In this document: positions 26,692-35,369 of the stretch, piece after piece
Layout: the number at the start of each line of letters is the position of its first letter
Numbering within the stretch: position 1 is the stretch's first letter
NCBI GenBank assembly: GCA_034522495.1
Contig: JAXHLG010000002.1
Location: 186,001-250,000 of the forward strand
Direction of reading: 5' to 3'
DNA from: JAXHLG01 sp034522495
GTDB lineage: Bacteria; Patescibacteriota; Minisyncoccia; Moranbacterales; DUUL01
DNA length: 64,000 bases
Made by a program: the position numbers and the translations under genes
The notes under the pieces: model-generated
What the model saw: only the letters and a program-made list of their open reading frames with translations
Database searches by the model: none
Told to the model about the DNA's origin: nothing

Positions 26692-26912
26692 CGCGTTCAT
26701 ATCTCATTGCATTCGATATGAACTAAACTCAAAAGTCAAAACTCAAAAGTCTCAGCCCAAGGCTGATCCGCCTTTGGCGGAAAAACTATGGTGTCCCTGC
26801 GGGACGATTATTATATAAATCATCCCGAGAATTCGGGATACCGATGGATTTGCGCTTTGAGTTCTAAGCTTTGAGTTTAGCGAATATCGAGCGTAGCGAG
26901 ATATGAGCGCGT
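26692..26912 (+). other. 23S intervening sequence 6 (type 1)
   Basis: Near-identical to insert 5 over more than 150 nt, including the two extra small hairpins, but located in a different rRNA helix; outer arms tatctcattgcattcgatat and atatcgagcgtagcgagata. Confidence 0.85.
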
Positions 26913-27091
26913 GGTAGAGAAGCGTTCTGTTTGTTATGAAGCTCACGGCGCGAGCCGGGGTGGAACGAACAGAAGTGAGAATGTTGGCATGAGTAACCGC
27001 AATACGGGTAAGATCCCCGTACGCCGAAAGTCCAAGGTTTCCTGGGCGATGACAATCATCCCAGGGTTAGTCGGTCCTAAGGCAAGCCCCT

Positions 27092-27262
27092 GGCGTTTGC
27101 TGCGCAAACGCAATGATCAAGGAAACAAGAAACAAGGGTACAAACAATATATCAATAACCAATGTATAAATTTCAAACTGTTTGGGATTTGTTAATTGTA
27201 ATTTTGAATTTGTTTGTTATTTGTCTCTTGTATCTTGTAATTTGCGTTTGTGTAACGAACGC
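27092..27262 (+). other. 23S intervening sequence 7 (type 3)
   Basis: A distinct interior (caaggaaacaagaaacaagg and its counterpart tgtctcttgtatcttg) between gcgtttgctgcgcaaacgc and gtaacgaacgc arms. The acaaggaaacaagaaacaag text resembles non-coding DNA at 52018-52060. Confidence 0.8.
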
Positions 27263-27605
27263 TGGGGGGTAGTCGATGGACAGCAGGTTAATATTCCTGC
27301 ACTGCTATGTTATTCGATGGAGTGACGCATCCTAGTAGCTCTTGCCGGTTATTGGATTCCGGTAGGCATTTTGAGGTGGTCGGATAGGTAAATCCGTCCG
27401 GCAATACACCAAGAAATGTCTCGACGCTTGCGCTTGCGCAAGTTAAGTGGAGTGAGCAGGGTGCCGGGAAAAACTTCTAAGGCTAGTAGCGTAGCAACCG
27501 TACCGCAAACCGACACAGGTAGACAGGGCGAGTAGCCCAAGGCGAACGGGAGAACCTTCGTTAAGGAACTCGGCAAAATAGCGTCCGTAACTTCGGGATA
27601 AGGAC

Positions 27606-27762
27606 CGCCGGCCAATGCTTCGCATTGGAAATCCTAAACTCTAGTCTCTAAATTCTAAACAAATTAAAATTCCAAAGTTCAAGACTTTATTGTTTTGTGC
27701 TTTTCGGTGATTGTTTAGGATTTAGGATTTTGAAATTAGGGCTTCCGATGCGGAGCGGCGGT
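27606..27762 (+). other. 23S intervening sequence 8 (type 2)
   Basis: Placed where E. coli has H63, a site known for rRNA length variation. Left arm aaatcctaaactctagtctc pairs with right arm gtttaggatttaggattttg; capped by ccaatgcttcgcattgg. Confidence 0.8.
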
Positions 27763-28829
27763 CGGCCGCAGCTAAAGATGCCTGGCGACTGTTTACCAAA
27801 AACACAGGTCTCTGCAAACCCGCAAGGGGATGTATAGGGGCTGACGCCTGACCAGTGCCGGAACGTTAACGGGAGAGGTGCAAGCCAATCCCCGAAGCGC
27901 CGGTGAACGTCAGCGATAACTATAATCGTTCTAAGGTAGCGAAATTCCTTGTCAGCTAATTACTGACCCGCATGAAAGGCGTAACGACTAGGCAACTGTC
28001 TCAACGAAGGACCCGGTGAAATTGCAATGGGGGTAAAGATGCCCTCTACCTACGGCAAGACGAAAAGACCCCGTGGAGCTTTACTATAACTTGGCATTGC
28101 GTTCGAGATTATGCTGCCGAGCATAGGTGGGAGGCTTTGAAGTCCCGATTCCGGTCGGGATGGAGCCAACAGTGGAATACCACCCTGCATGATTTTGAAC
28201 GCTAACCTTGGTCTGTTATTTGCGCTTTTTAGTGCATGATAATTAGATTAAGTAAATTTCACGATTAAAATCTAATTGTCTGCACAAGATCAAAAAGAGC
28301 TCAGATACCAGACCAGGGACAGTGCCTGGTGGGTAGTTTATCTGGGGCGGATACCTCCTAAAAAGTAACGGAGGTGCTCACCAAGGTCGGCTAGCTCCGG
28401 ATGGAAATCGGAGCGATAGGACAAAACCAAAAGCCGGCTTTACTGAAAGACTCATCCGTCGATCAGTTGCGAAAGCAGGATTTAGTGAACCGACTGTCGC
28501 TTATAGTAGCGCAGAAGATCAGCAGACAAAAGTTACCCCGGGGATAACAGGCTAATAGCGCCCAATAGTTCACATAGACGGCGCTGTTTGGCACCTCGAT
28601 GTCGGCTCATCTCATCCTGGGGCTGCAGCAGGTCCCAAGGGTTTGGCTGTTCGCCAATTAAAGAGGTACGCGAGCTGGGTTCAAACCGTCGTAAGACAGG
28701 TTGGTCTCTATCTGCCGTAGGCGTTGTTGCTTGAGAGGATTCATTCTTAGTACGAGAGGACCGGAATGAGTGCAACCTCTGGTGTACCAGTTGTTCCTGC
28801 CAAGGGCACGGCTGGGTAGCTATGTTCAT

Positions 28830-28868
<39 letters not shown>

Positions 28869-28887
28869 CTCAAGATAAGGCAACCAA

Positions 28888-29053
28888 CCGTGCATAGCAC
28901 GGAAAATCTAAATTCTAATCTCTAAATTCTAAAATAAATTCCAATTTTTAAATTCAAAATTAAAAACTGTCTAGTTTGTAATTTTGTTATTAGAATTTTG
29001 GTAATTGTTTAGGATTTAGGATTTTGAAATTTGGAAATTCCGTGCTATGCGCG
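28888..29053 (+). other. 23S intervening sequence 9 (type 2)
   Basis: Near the 3' end, in the H98-equivalent region. Left arm ggaaaatctaaattctaatc and right arm ttgtttaggatttaggattt; capped by cgtgcatagcacg. Confidence 0.8.
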
Positions 29054-29156
29054 GCTATAGTTTCCTGGAAGAAGACCAGGTTGATAGGCTTCAGGTGTAA
29101 GTGTGGTAACGCATTTAGCCGAGAAGTACTAATAAACTAAGGAGCATCACTGCTTT

Positions 29157-29465
29157 TGTTCTCAGGAATCTCCATATTTTATGTGGCGATTACGGAGAAC
29201 TGTGACTGGCAATCAAGAAAGATTGAAAGAATTATTGACTCCAATGCATTCCCATAATATATTTAAAGTGCATTAATAATAAGATATTGAAGGAGGGTGT
29301 ACTTTTTATGCAAAACCCTCCTCGTTAACCGGAAATAGACTTATGACAAAAATTAACGCATTTGAATTGATTTTGATGATAGTTGGAATTTTAGCTTTTT
29401 GCACATTGATATTTGTTCTATCTTCTCCGGTGATCCAAGCTTTCTGATTAAGTTTTGAATTTACA
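29157..29465. other. 23S-5S spacer
   Basis: It contains the 3' half of the processing stem, a gaggagggt/accctcctc-type hairpin (29292-29325) and a 34-codon reading frame at 29343. No tRNA is present. Confidence 0.6.
29343..29447 (+). CDS. Possible 34-residue membrane peptide in the 23S-5S spacer
   Basis: An ATG-initiated frame encoding a short polar N-terminus (MTKINAF) and one continuous hydrophobic stretch (ELILMIVGILAFCTLIFVL). A hydrophobic segment of just membrane length is notable in a spacer, but no Shine-Dalgarno precedes it and chance is possible. Confidence 0.25.
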   Translation: MTKINAFELILMIVGILAFCTLIFVLSSPVIQAF

Positions 29466-29585
29466 ATTCCCGGTGCTTATGGCGGCGGGGCCACACCTGA
29501 TTCCATCCCGAATTCAGAAGTTAAGCCCGCTTGCGCCGATGGTAGTCCCGCACTGCGGGATTAGAGTAGGACGGTGCCGGGAATT
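29466..29585 (+). rRNA. rrf: 5S ribosomal RNA
   Basis: Terminal stem attcccggtgc / gtgccgggaat; the internal conserved segments ccacacctgattccatcccg and gaagttaagcccgc are clear. About 120 nt. It lies 310 bp after 23S and is followed by a terminator. Confidence 0.95.
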
Positions 29586-29621
29586 GTGAATTCAAATTTA
29601 TAAACGGAGCTTTTTATGTTA

Positions 29622-29650
29622 AAATCCTATTACGATAGGATTTTTTTTAT
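29622..29650 (+). terminator. rRNA operon terminator
   Basis: Stem aaaatcctat / ataggatttt with a short loop followed by T8; it directly follows 5S and argues against a recO start upstream of it. Confidence 0.85.
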
Positions 29651-29699
29651 GGACGCGCCAATAAGGCAATCAATTTATTTAATCAAAAACAGATTATTT

Positions 29700-30452
29700 A
29701 TGATTCACAAAGAAGAAGTCATAATTTTAAGATCATACGATTGCAAAGAGTACGACCGGCTGTATGAAATTTTTTCTATGCAATCCGGCAAGAGAACCAT
29801 AGCGGCAAAAGGCGTGAGAAAACCCAAAGCCAAACTGGCCAGCGGACTGGAGCCGATCACAAACTCCGAGATCTTTCTAGCCAAAGGACGAAATTTTGAC
29901 AAGGCCACCGGCGTTATAATAAGAAACCAATACCCCTCGATAAAAAAAGATTTAGCCAAAATCAATAGCGTTAAAAATTTTTTTAACGCTATCAAAAAGA
30001 TGCTAACAGACAAGTCGCCGGAAAACGAGATCAACGAAAAAATCTACCACTTAATACTTTTTTATCTCGATCAAATCGAAAATAACAGCTATCAAGAAAC
30101 CAAAAGCTTAAAGATCAAGCTGGCCATTCTGTGGAAGATTATTTACTGGATGGGCTATCAGCCGGGAGTTTTCAGATGCTTCAATTGCAGCGAGAAAATC
30201 ACCGAAGAAGAATCTTATTCCTTTTTTGTTCCTTATGGAGTTTCTTGCAAAGCCTGTTTGAAGACAAAAAAAGACATCCACGCTCAGGAAATAAAAATTG
30301 ATAAGAACTCCCTCAAGATGCTTCGACTTTTTTTAAAACAAAGCGTCAATCAAACCTCAAAAATTTCCCTCTCCATTGAATCCTTGAAAAGAATCGAAAG
30401 AACAGTAAAGCTGACGCTAGAGCAAATCACGGAAAAACGAATTGATATCTAA
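29700..30452 (+). CDS. recO: DNA repair protein RecO
   Basis: Recombination mediator that with RecR helps load RecA on SSB-coated DNA. N-terminal OB fold: EEVIILRSYDCKEYDRLYEI, then TIAAKGVRKPKAKLASGLEP, typical for RecO. A Cys4 zinc site is seen as CFNC and, 26 residues on, CKAC. I start at the ATG at 29700 (MIHKEEV); earlier in-frame ATGs at 29616 and 29649 would place the start in or right after the rRNA terminator, and RecO proteins begin at this point. Length from here is 250 residues, as usual. From this gene onward coding strands are C-rich rather than G-rich. Confidence 0.9.
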   Translation: MIHKEEVIILRSYDCKEYDRLYEIFSMQSGKRTIAAKGVRKPKAKLASGLEPITNSEIFLAKGRNFDKATGVIIRNQYPSIKKDLAKINSVKNFFNAIKKMLTDKSPENEINEKIYHLILFYLDQIENNSYQETKSLKIKLAILWKIIYWMGYQPGVFRCFNCSEKITEEESYSFFVPYGVSCKACLKTKKDIHAQEIKIDKNSLKMLRLFLKQSVNQTSKISLSIESLKRIERTVKLTLEQITEKRIDI

Positions 30453-30554
30453 TCAACCCAAAGGCCTCGCGCCAAGCCGCCATGAGAAAAATCTATTGGC
30501 AAGCTGCCTTTTTTGAGCTATTATTAAAGTAGCTTAAACATTAATAAAAATAGT

Positions 30555-31109
30555 ATGAGCGTAGTATTAATAATTATAGGAGTACTGGCAGCGGTAGTTT
30601 TGATTTGGCTGATGCTTATTTACAACGGCCTGGTCAAACTGAGAAACCGCACCGAAGAAGCCTGGTCGGACATCGACGTCCAACTCAAAAGGCGCTATGA
30701 CCTAATCCCGAATTTAATCAACACTGTCAAAGGCTATGCCGCGCACGAAAAAGAAACCCTGGAGAAAGTAACCGAAATGAGAGCCAAAGCCATGGGCGCC
30801 AAAGACACCAAGGAACAAGCCGAAGCAGAAAACATGCTGTCGGAAACATTGAAATCATTGTTTGCGGTATCGGAAAACTACCCCGACCTCAAAGCCAACC
30901 AAAACTTCTTAGAACTGCAAAGAGAACTCTCTGACACAGAAAACAAAATCCAAGCCTCCCGCAGGTTCTACAACGGCAACGTCCGCGACTTCAACACCAA
31001 GATCCAAACCTTCCCCAACAGTCTTGTCGCCGGAATGCTCGGCTTCAAGGAAAAAGAATTCTTCGAAGCCGAAGGCGAAGAAAAAGAAAACGTGGAAGTA
31101 AAATTCTGA
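30555..31109 (+). CDS. lemA: LemA family membrane-anchored protein
   Basis: A 184-residue LemA protein: one N-terminal membrane helix (about 3-23, VVLIIIGVLAAVVLIWLMLI) and a long helical bundle with family motifs YNGLVKLRNRTEEAWSDIDV, LKRRYDLIPNLINTVKGYA and the late SRRFYNGNVRDFNTKI. LemA is commonly found next to HtpX and is thought to act in envelope-related processes, but its biochemical role is unknown. Here the htpX gene follows after an inserted small gene at 31187. Confidence 0.92.
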   Translation: MSVVLIIIGVLAAVVLIWLMLIYNGLVKLRNRTEEAWSDIDVQLKRRYDLIPNLINTVKGYAAHEKETLEKVTEMRAKAMGAKDTKEQAEAENMLSETLKSLFAVSENYPDLKANQNFLELQRELSDTENKIQASRRFYNGNVRDFNTKIQTFPNSLVAGMLGFKEKEFFEAEGEEKENVEVKF

Positions 31110-31186
31110 GATCGAATTTTGTATCTAGTATCTAGAATCTAGAATAAATTGACTACTTCAGTCCTAATCTTCAGTCAACTTGTTTT

Positions 31187-31585
31187 ATGGTGGAGGAAAA
31201 TCGAAGCTATTCCAAGATAAGTAAATTCACCGATTTAATAGCCTGGCAAGAAGGCCATAAGCTGGTCTTAATGGTATACAAGATGACCGATGGTTTTCCA
31301 AGAGATGAAAAATACAATTTAATAGATCAGATGAGACGGTCATCCGTTTCAGTAACTTCAAATATAGCAGAAGGTTTTGCCAAAGTGTCTTCTAAAGATA
31401 AAAATCGCTTTTACAATATAGCGCAGACTTCTTTGATAGAACTTCAAAATCAACTAATTATTTGCAAAGATCTTAAATATTTAAGCAATGCCGATTTTGA
31501 AAAACTGGCCAATCAATCAATAAATTGCCACAAATTAATAAATGCTTTAATAAGATCGACTAGATTAAATAAATACAAAAATTAA
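31187..31585 (+). CDS. Four-helix-bundle protein (23S rRNA-intervening-sequence family)
   Basis: A 132-residue protein of the S23/IVP four-helix-bundle family, first known from open reading frames inside 23S intervening sequences of Leptospira and Coxiella. Family features: FTDLIAWQEGHKLVLMVYKM, QMRRSSVSVTSNIAEGFAK and FYNIAQTSLIELQNQLIICK. Function is not established. It interrupts the usual lemA-htpX pair: the gap before it is a repeat (gtatctagtatctagaatct) and that after it is also repeat-like. This is the only member in the window, and it lies 2 kb from a 23S gene with nine intervening sequences. Start ATG 31187. Confidence 0.88.
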   Translation: MVEENRSYSKISKFTDLIAWQEGHKLVLMVYKMTDGFPRDEKYNLIDQMRRSSVSVTSNIAEGFAKVSSKDKNRFYNIAQTSLIELQNQLIICKDLKYLSNADFEKLANQSINCHKLINALIRSTRLNKYKN

Positions 31586-31683
31586 TTTTCTCAAAAGTAT
31601 TCAAGATTTCCCGTCAACTTTTAAATTTTTATAGAATCGGGATCCCGCAAAGCGGTGACAAGATTCATAATTCAAAATTCAAT

Positions 31684-32610
31684 ATGCCAACTCTCTACAA
31701 CGAAAAAGACAGAAACGTCCGCTTGACCTGGGCCTACCTGGTCGGCTTTTTGGTGTTTATCATCGGTATCGGCTGGATTTTTTCCCAAGCCATGGGCAAT
31801 TCCTATATCCTCTATGGAGCCGTCATTTTCGCCGTCCTTATGAATTTCTTCAGCTACTGGTTCAGCGACAAAATCGTCCTGGCCATGAACGGCGCCAAAG
31901 AAGTCAGCCGGGAAAACGCCCGGGAAATCTACAACCTGGTGGAAAATCTCTGCATCACCGCCGGCCTCCCGGTCCCCAAAATCTACATCATTGAAGACTC
32001 CTCTCCCAACGCTTTCGCCACCGGCCGCAACCCGGAACACGCAGTCGTCGCCCTTACCACCGGCCTGATAGACAAACTGGACAAAACCGAGCTGGAAGGC
32101 GTCATAGCCCATGAGCTTTCCCACATCGGTAACCGCGACATCCTTCTCGGCACGGTGGTAACCGTCTTAGTCGGATTCGTTGCCCTTCTCTCGGACTTCT
32201 TCCTCCGCTGGAGCATCTTCGGCGGCCTTTCCGGAGGCGACAGTGACAACAAAGGCGGCCAAGCCCAGCTCATCATAACCATAGCCGCGCTGGTCTTAGC
32301 CATCCTCGCCCCCATCGCCGCCATCGTCATGCAACTGGCCATTTCCCGAAAAAGGGAATACCTGGCCGACGCTGACGGCGCCCTTCTCACCCGCTACCCC
32401 GACGGCTTGGCTAGCGCCCTGGAGAAAATCTCCCAAGACACCGCCGGCCTCAAAAAAGCCAACAAAGCCACCGCCCACATGTACATCGCCAACCCACTCA
32501 AAGGCAAACGCGCCAAAGGCTTCACCGCCAAACTCTTCATGACCCACCCACCCGTCGAAGAACGCATCAAAAAACTCCGCGGAATGGCCTCTTCAGACAG
32601 CAATTCTTAA
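31684..32610 (+). CDS. htpX: Membrane metalloprotease HtpX (M48)
   Basis: Zinc endopeptidase that degrades misfolded membrane proteins. Two N-terminal membrane helices (about 16-33 and 38-56), the active-site HELSH in LEGVIAHELSHIGNRD at about 134-149, further hydrophobic segments (about 157-177 and 195-217), and the third zinc ligand Glu in REYLADADGA. At 308 residues it is full length. Codons are strongly C-biased (ATC, GCC, CTC), in contrast to genes left of the rRNA block. Start ATG at 31684. Confidence 0.95.
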   Translation: MPTLYNEKDRNVRLTWAYLVGFLVFIIGIGWIFSQAMGNSYILYGAVIFAVLMNFFSYWFSDKIVLAMNGAKEVSRENAREIYNLVENLCITAGLPVPKIYIIEDSSPNAFATGRNPEHAVVALTTGLIDKLDKTELEGVIAHELSHIGNRDILLGTVVTVLVGFVALLSDFFLRWSIFGGLSGGDSDNKGGQAQLIITIAALVLAILAPIAAIVMQLAISRKREYLADADGALLTRYPDGLASALEKISQDTAGLKKANKATAHMYIANPLKGKRAKGFTAKLFMTHPPVEERIKKLRGMASSDSNS

Positions 32611-32645
32611 TTTGCAACTGATTTTATTTAAGTAGCCAGTATGCC

Positions 32646-32683
32646 CAAGGTTCAACCTTCGGCTAGCCGAAGGTTGAACCTTG
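32646..32683. repeat. Hairpin repeat H2, copy 1
   Basis: A near-perfect palindrome with arms caaggttcaaccttcggct and agccgaaggttgaaccttg. Copies 2 and 3 lie at 37462-37500 and 39356-39389. Confidence 0.8.
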
Positions 32684-32816
32684 ACTTTCCTTTTATCATA
32701 TTCTGTGAAATTATTTATCCCCCAAACAATAAAACAATTTGGCAATGGAACAATGGGATAACAAAAACTACTATTTTCAATCATCCTTATATATGTTTAA
32801 ATAAAAACAAGGGGAT

Positions 32817-32945
32817 GAAATCACTGAAGAATTGATTATTTTGATATTTTGTCATTCTGATGAAAATCAGAATCTCTTTATAAAGCCCTTTTTGGCAATC
32901 ATCAGACTCTGAACCAATTTCAGAATGACATTCTTCAGTGGTTTC
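32817..32945. mobile_element. MITE M1, copy 2
   Basis: Termini gaaatcactgaagaa and ttcttcagtggtttc; internal gtcattctgatgaaaatcag and cagaatgacattcttcag are shared with copies 1 and 3. Flanks are ggggat and agggat, 5 of 6 identical, consistent with a 6-bp target duplication with one change. Confidence 0.8.
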
Positions 32946-33016
32946 AGGGATACAAAAATTACCAATTACCAATTACAAATTACTAACACCATAACTCTAG
33001 AAAGGCAGGTGAAAAT

Positions 33017-33430
33017 ATGAACGAAAAAAATCAAAATCCTCAAGAGCCGAAAAAAGAAGAGCAGGCTCAGCCGGAACAACAGCAGCAAGCCCAAGAGCAA
33101 AAAGCTCCGGAAGGCAATGTCTCCAGCAACGCCAAGACTTGGAGCATCGTGGGATACATTTTCCCCATCCTGTTTTTCATTCCTTTGGTAATGGAAGACT
33201 TGAAGAACAACAAATATGCCAAGTTCCACGCCAACCAACAGCTGGTATTATTGCTAGTTGCCATAGCGGTTAACATTGTCGGCGGTATTATACCTATCTT
33301 GGGATGGTTTATCATTCTCCCCCTCGGATCGTTGGCCATAATCGTGCTTGCTGTCATGGGCATCATCAACGGAGTTAAAGAAAAAGCCAAACCGCTTCCG
33401 CTCATCGGCGGTATCGAGATAATCAAATAG
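33017..33430 (+). CDS. DUF4870/Tic20-like small membrane protein
   Basis: A 137-residue protein: a Gln/Glu/Pro-rich cytoplasmic N-terminus (1-38), then membrane helices at about 43-60, 75-95 and 97-120, with the sequence YAKFHANQQLVLLL that marks the DUF4870/Tic20-like group (conserved HANQ). Function unknown. The start has a Shine-Dalgarno-like AAAGGCAGGTG, one of few genes here with such a signal. It stands alone between MITE and hairpin repeats. Confidence 0.8.
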   Translation: MNEKNQNPQEPKKEEQAQPEQQQQAQEQKAPEGNVSSNAKTWSIVGYIFPILFFIPLVMEDLKNNKYAKFHANQQLVLLLVAIAVNIVGGIIPILGWFIILPLGSLAIIVLAVMGIINGVKEKAKPLPLIGGIEIIK

Positions 33431-33546
33431 CCGCCTCCAACTTTTTCAAACTTTTACTTCTTGAAACAGAACAGATGTTTGTTTTTGTTTAAATACCCAA
33501 CTTCGCGCAAATGTTGGGTATTAAACAGGAACAAATTATAGTCTCA

Positions 33547-33590
33547 GCCTGAAGTTCGAATTCTGCCTCAGCAGAAGTCGAACTTCAGGC
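33547..33590. repeat. Hairpin repeat H1, copy 3
   Basis: Arms gcctgaagttcgaattctgc and gcagaagtcgaacttcaggc, perfect but for one position. Confidence 0.8.
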
Positions 33591-33645
33591 CCTCCTTCAA
33601 AAAGCAAATTCGCCAAAATTGCTTATCGTTTATTAAACAAAACCA

Positions 33646-34938
33646 ATGAAAAAAACCAAAATCACCGCCACCATCGGGCCGGCCTCGGAAAAAACGGCCA
33701 CCCTCAAAAAGATGATGGAAGCCGGCATGGATGTATGCCGCCTCAACTTCTCCCACGGCGAACAAGCCTGGCACAAAAAGACAGTCAAAAACATCCGCAA
33801 GGCCTCCAAAGAAGCCGGCAAAAGCGTCGGCATCATAGCCGACATCCAAGGCCCCCGCATCCGAGTAGCCAACAAAAGATCCCTCAAGCTGGAAAAAAAA
33901 GAAAAAGTCTTCGTAACCGACGAAAATTGCCCCCATACCTACGGCTTCAAAAAAGAGCTTATTCTCGACTGGGACAGCTTCTACCAATACGCGGAAGTGG
34001 GAGAAAAAATATTCATCGAAGACGGTCTCAAAGAACTGGAAACAATCGACAAGAAAAAAGACGGATGCGTGGCCGAAGTCATCACCGGAGGAAAAGTCGA
34101 TCCCCACAAGGGTGTTAACATCCCCAAAGCCTCCTCCCACATGGGATTCCTCACCGACAAAGACATCAAAGACCTGGAATTCATCATCCCCCAGGGCGTG
34201 GACTTTGTTGCCGCCTCCTTCGTCTCCAACAGAAAACAGCTCCAAGGCCTCAAACAGCACATCAAAAGAATCCTCAAAAAAGAAAAGAATTTCCACAAGA
34301 TGGAAAAAGGCTCTCAGCAAACCAAAAACAGCTCTCTGGCTTACCCCTGGATAGTCTCCAAAATTGAAACCAGAAAAGCCATCCAAAACCTGGACGCCAT
34401 CATCGACGAATCCGACGCCATCATGGTCGCCCGCGGGGACTTGGCCATCGAAATGCCTCAGGAAGAAGTGGTGGTCCTGCAAAAGAAAATCGTCAACAAA
34501 TGCCTCAAAGCCAAAAAACCCGTCATCGTAGCCACCCAGATGTTCGCTTCCATGGTGGAAAAACCCCGCCCCACCCGCGCCGAAATCTCCGACGTAACCA
34601 ACGCCGTTGTTGACTGCGCCGACTCCATCATGTTTAGCAACGAAACCGCCGTCGGCAAATACCCGCTCAAGACAATAGAAACCGCCGCCCGCGTTATCCA
34701 AAACGCCGAAAAATCTCCCTACAACGACAAGCCATTGAAAAAGCTCGGAAAATTTGCTAAAATCATAACTCGCCTGAGAAAGCAGAAGAAAAGCGGCAAA
34801 GAGAAAACAATCAGCATCGCCGGCCTCGGCGAAGCCAAAGGCTACTCCGCCCTCCGCCAAGAAGACGTTCATTTAAAACTCAAGACCAAGGACAAGAATA
34901 TCAAGAGAAAGGGAAGCTTGATTTGGGGAATAGAATGA
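33646..34938 (+). CDS. pyk: Pyruvate kinase, short form
   Basis: Transfers phosphate from phosphoenolpyruvate to ADP in lower glycolysis. Substrate and metal motifs are present: TKITATIGPAS at the N-terminus, VCRLNFSHG, IADIQGPRIRV (usual form DTKGPEIR), the PWIVSKIET active-site Lys block, MVARGDLAIEM and KPVIVATQMFASM. SNETAVGKYP replaces the usual SGETAxGxYP. At 430 residues it ends after the A domain with a short unrelated basic tail, so the C-terminal regulatory domain is missing, and a Lys-rich insert follows the SFVSNRKQ region. Long reading frames on the reverse strand of this gene are shadows caused by its C-rich codons. Confidence 0.93.
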   Translation: MKKTKITATIGPASEKTATLKKMMEAGMDVCRLNFSHGEQAWHKKTVKNIRKASKEAGKSVGIIADIQGPRIRVANKRSLKLEKKEKVFVTDENCPHTYGFKKELILDWDSFYQYAEVGEKIFIEDGLKELETIDKKKDGCVAEVITGGKVDPHKGVNIPKASSHMGFLTDKDIKDLEFIIPQGVDFVAASFVSNRKQLQGLKQHIKRILKKEKNFHKMEKGSQQTKNSSLAYPWIVSKIETRKAIQNLDAIIDESDAIMVARGDLAIEMPQEEVVVLQKKIVNKCLKAKKPVIVATQMFASMVEKPRPTRAEISDVTNAVVDCADSIMFSNETAVGKYPLKTIETAARVIQNAEKSPYNDKPLKKLGKFAKIITRLRKQKKSGKEKTISIAGLGEAKGYSALRQEDVHLKLKTKDKNIKRKGSLIWGIE

Positions 34939-35193
34939 CAATTTTCAATTGAAGGAAGCTCAAAACGCAAAACGCAAAAGGCAAAGCCACAGCTCAAAGC
35001 TTAAAGCAAAAACACAAAACACAGATATCACAAAGCCCAAACAAAACACAAAACACAGTTACCAAAACACAAACGTTTTCTCTAGCTGGAGCGGGCTTCT
35101 AGCCCGGTCTATTGGTTTATTTTTTATACTGGTATAAATTAAGGGAAGTTAAGAACTATTCAAAATTTAAAATTTGAAATTCAAAATTAACTT
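34939..35193. repeat. Low-complexity spacer with REP copy
   Basis: Runs of caaaacgcaaaacgcaaaag and acacaaaacacaaagcccaa (compare 10627), a REP palindrome at 35088-35120 (ctggagcgggcttctagccc), then aaaatttaaaatttgaaatt up to the tRNA gene. Confidence 0.6.
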
Positions 35194-35279
35194 GGTGGGA
35201 TGGCCGAGCGGTCGAAGGCGCACGCTTGGAAAGCGTGTGTAGTTTCCAACTACCCAGGGTTCGAATCCCTGTCCCACCG
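35194..35279 (+). tRNA. tRNA-Ser (GGA)
   Basis: 86 nt. Acceptor stem ggtggga / tcccacc, D arm tggccgagcggtcgaaggcg, anticodon GGA in cgcttggaaagcg, long variable arm tgtgtagtttccaactaccc-type, T arm agggttcgaatccct. Discriminator G; the CCA end is not encoded. Confidence 0.95.
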
Positions 35280-35356
35280 CCCAGAACCAGAACGAAGTTC
35301 GGTTCTGGGCTGGCCCGAATCGAATTTGAAAAATTCTGGTTCGGACCGCCCAGACC
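35276..35356 (+). repeat. Short repeats between tRNA-Ser and GIY-YIG gene
   Basis: The tRNA 3' end accgcccaga (35276-35285) is repeated at 35345-35354. Between them is the hairpin ccagaacc ... ggttctgg (35281-35308) and a further cgaattt/aaattctgg stretch. The layout resembles an attachment or insertion scar at a tRNA end. Confidence 0.5.
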
Positions 35357-35369
35357 TTGCAAAATATGT

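Larger units (their letters stand above)
32611..33016. repeat. Gene-free stretch with hairpin H2 copy and MITE M1 copy 2
   Basis: Hairpin H2 at 32646-32683, a gene-free AT-rich stretch, MITE M1 copy 2 at 32817-32945, and aattaccaattaccaattacaaatt repeats before the next gene. The promoter of the DUF4870-like gene is not obvious. Confidence 0.7.

Noticed and set aside
29230..29290. dif site near the composition switch
   Set aside because: attcccataatatatttaaag is only a loose match; the XerD arm is not present.
33568..34872. 434-codon reverse-strand frame opposite pyruvate kinase
   Set aside because: The + strand encodes an intact pyruvate kinase with all motifs; the reverse frame is Phe/Gly/Asp-rich because it mirrors C-rich codons, with no domain signature.
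35156..35362. Reverse-strand frame across tRNA-Ser
   Set aside because: Same artefact; the tRNA is unambiguous.
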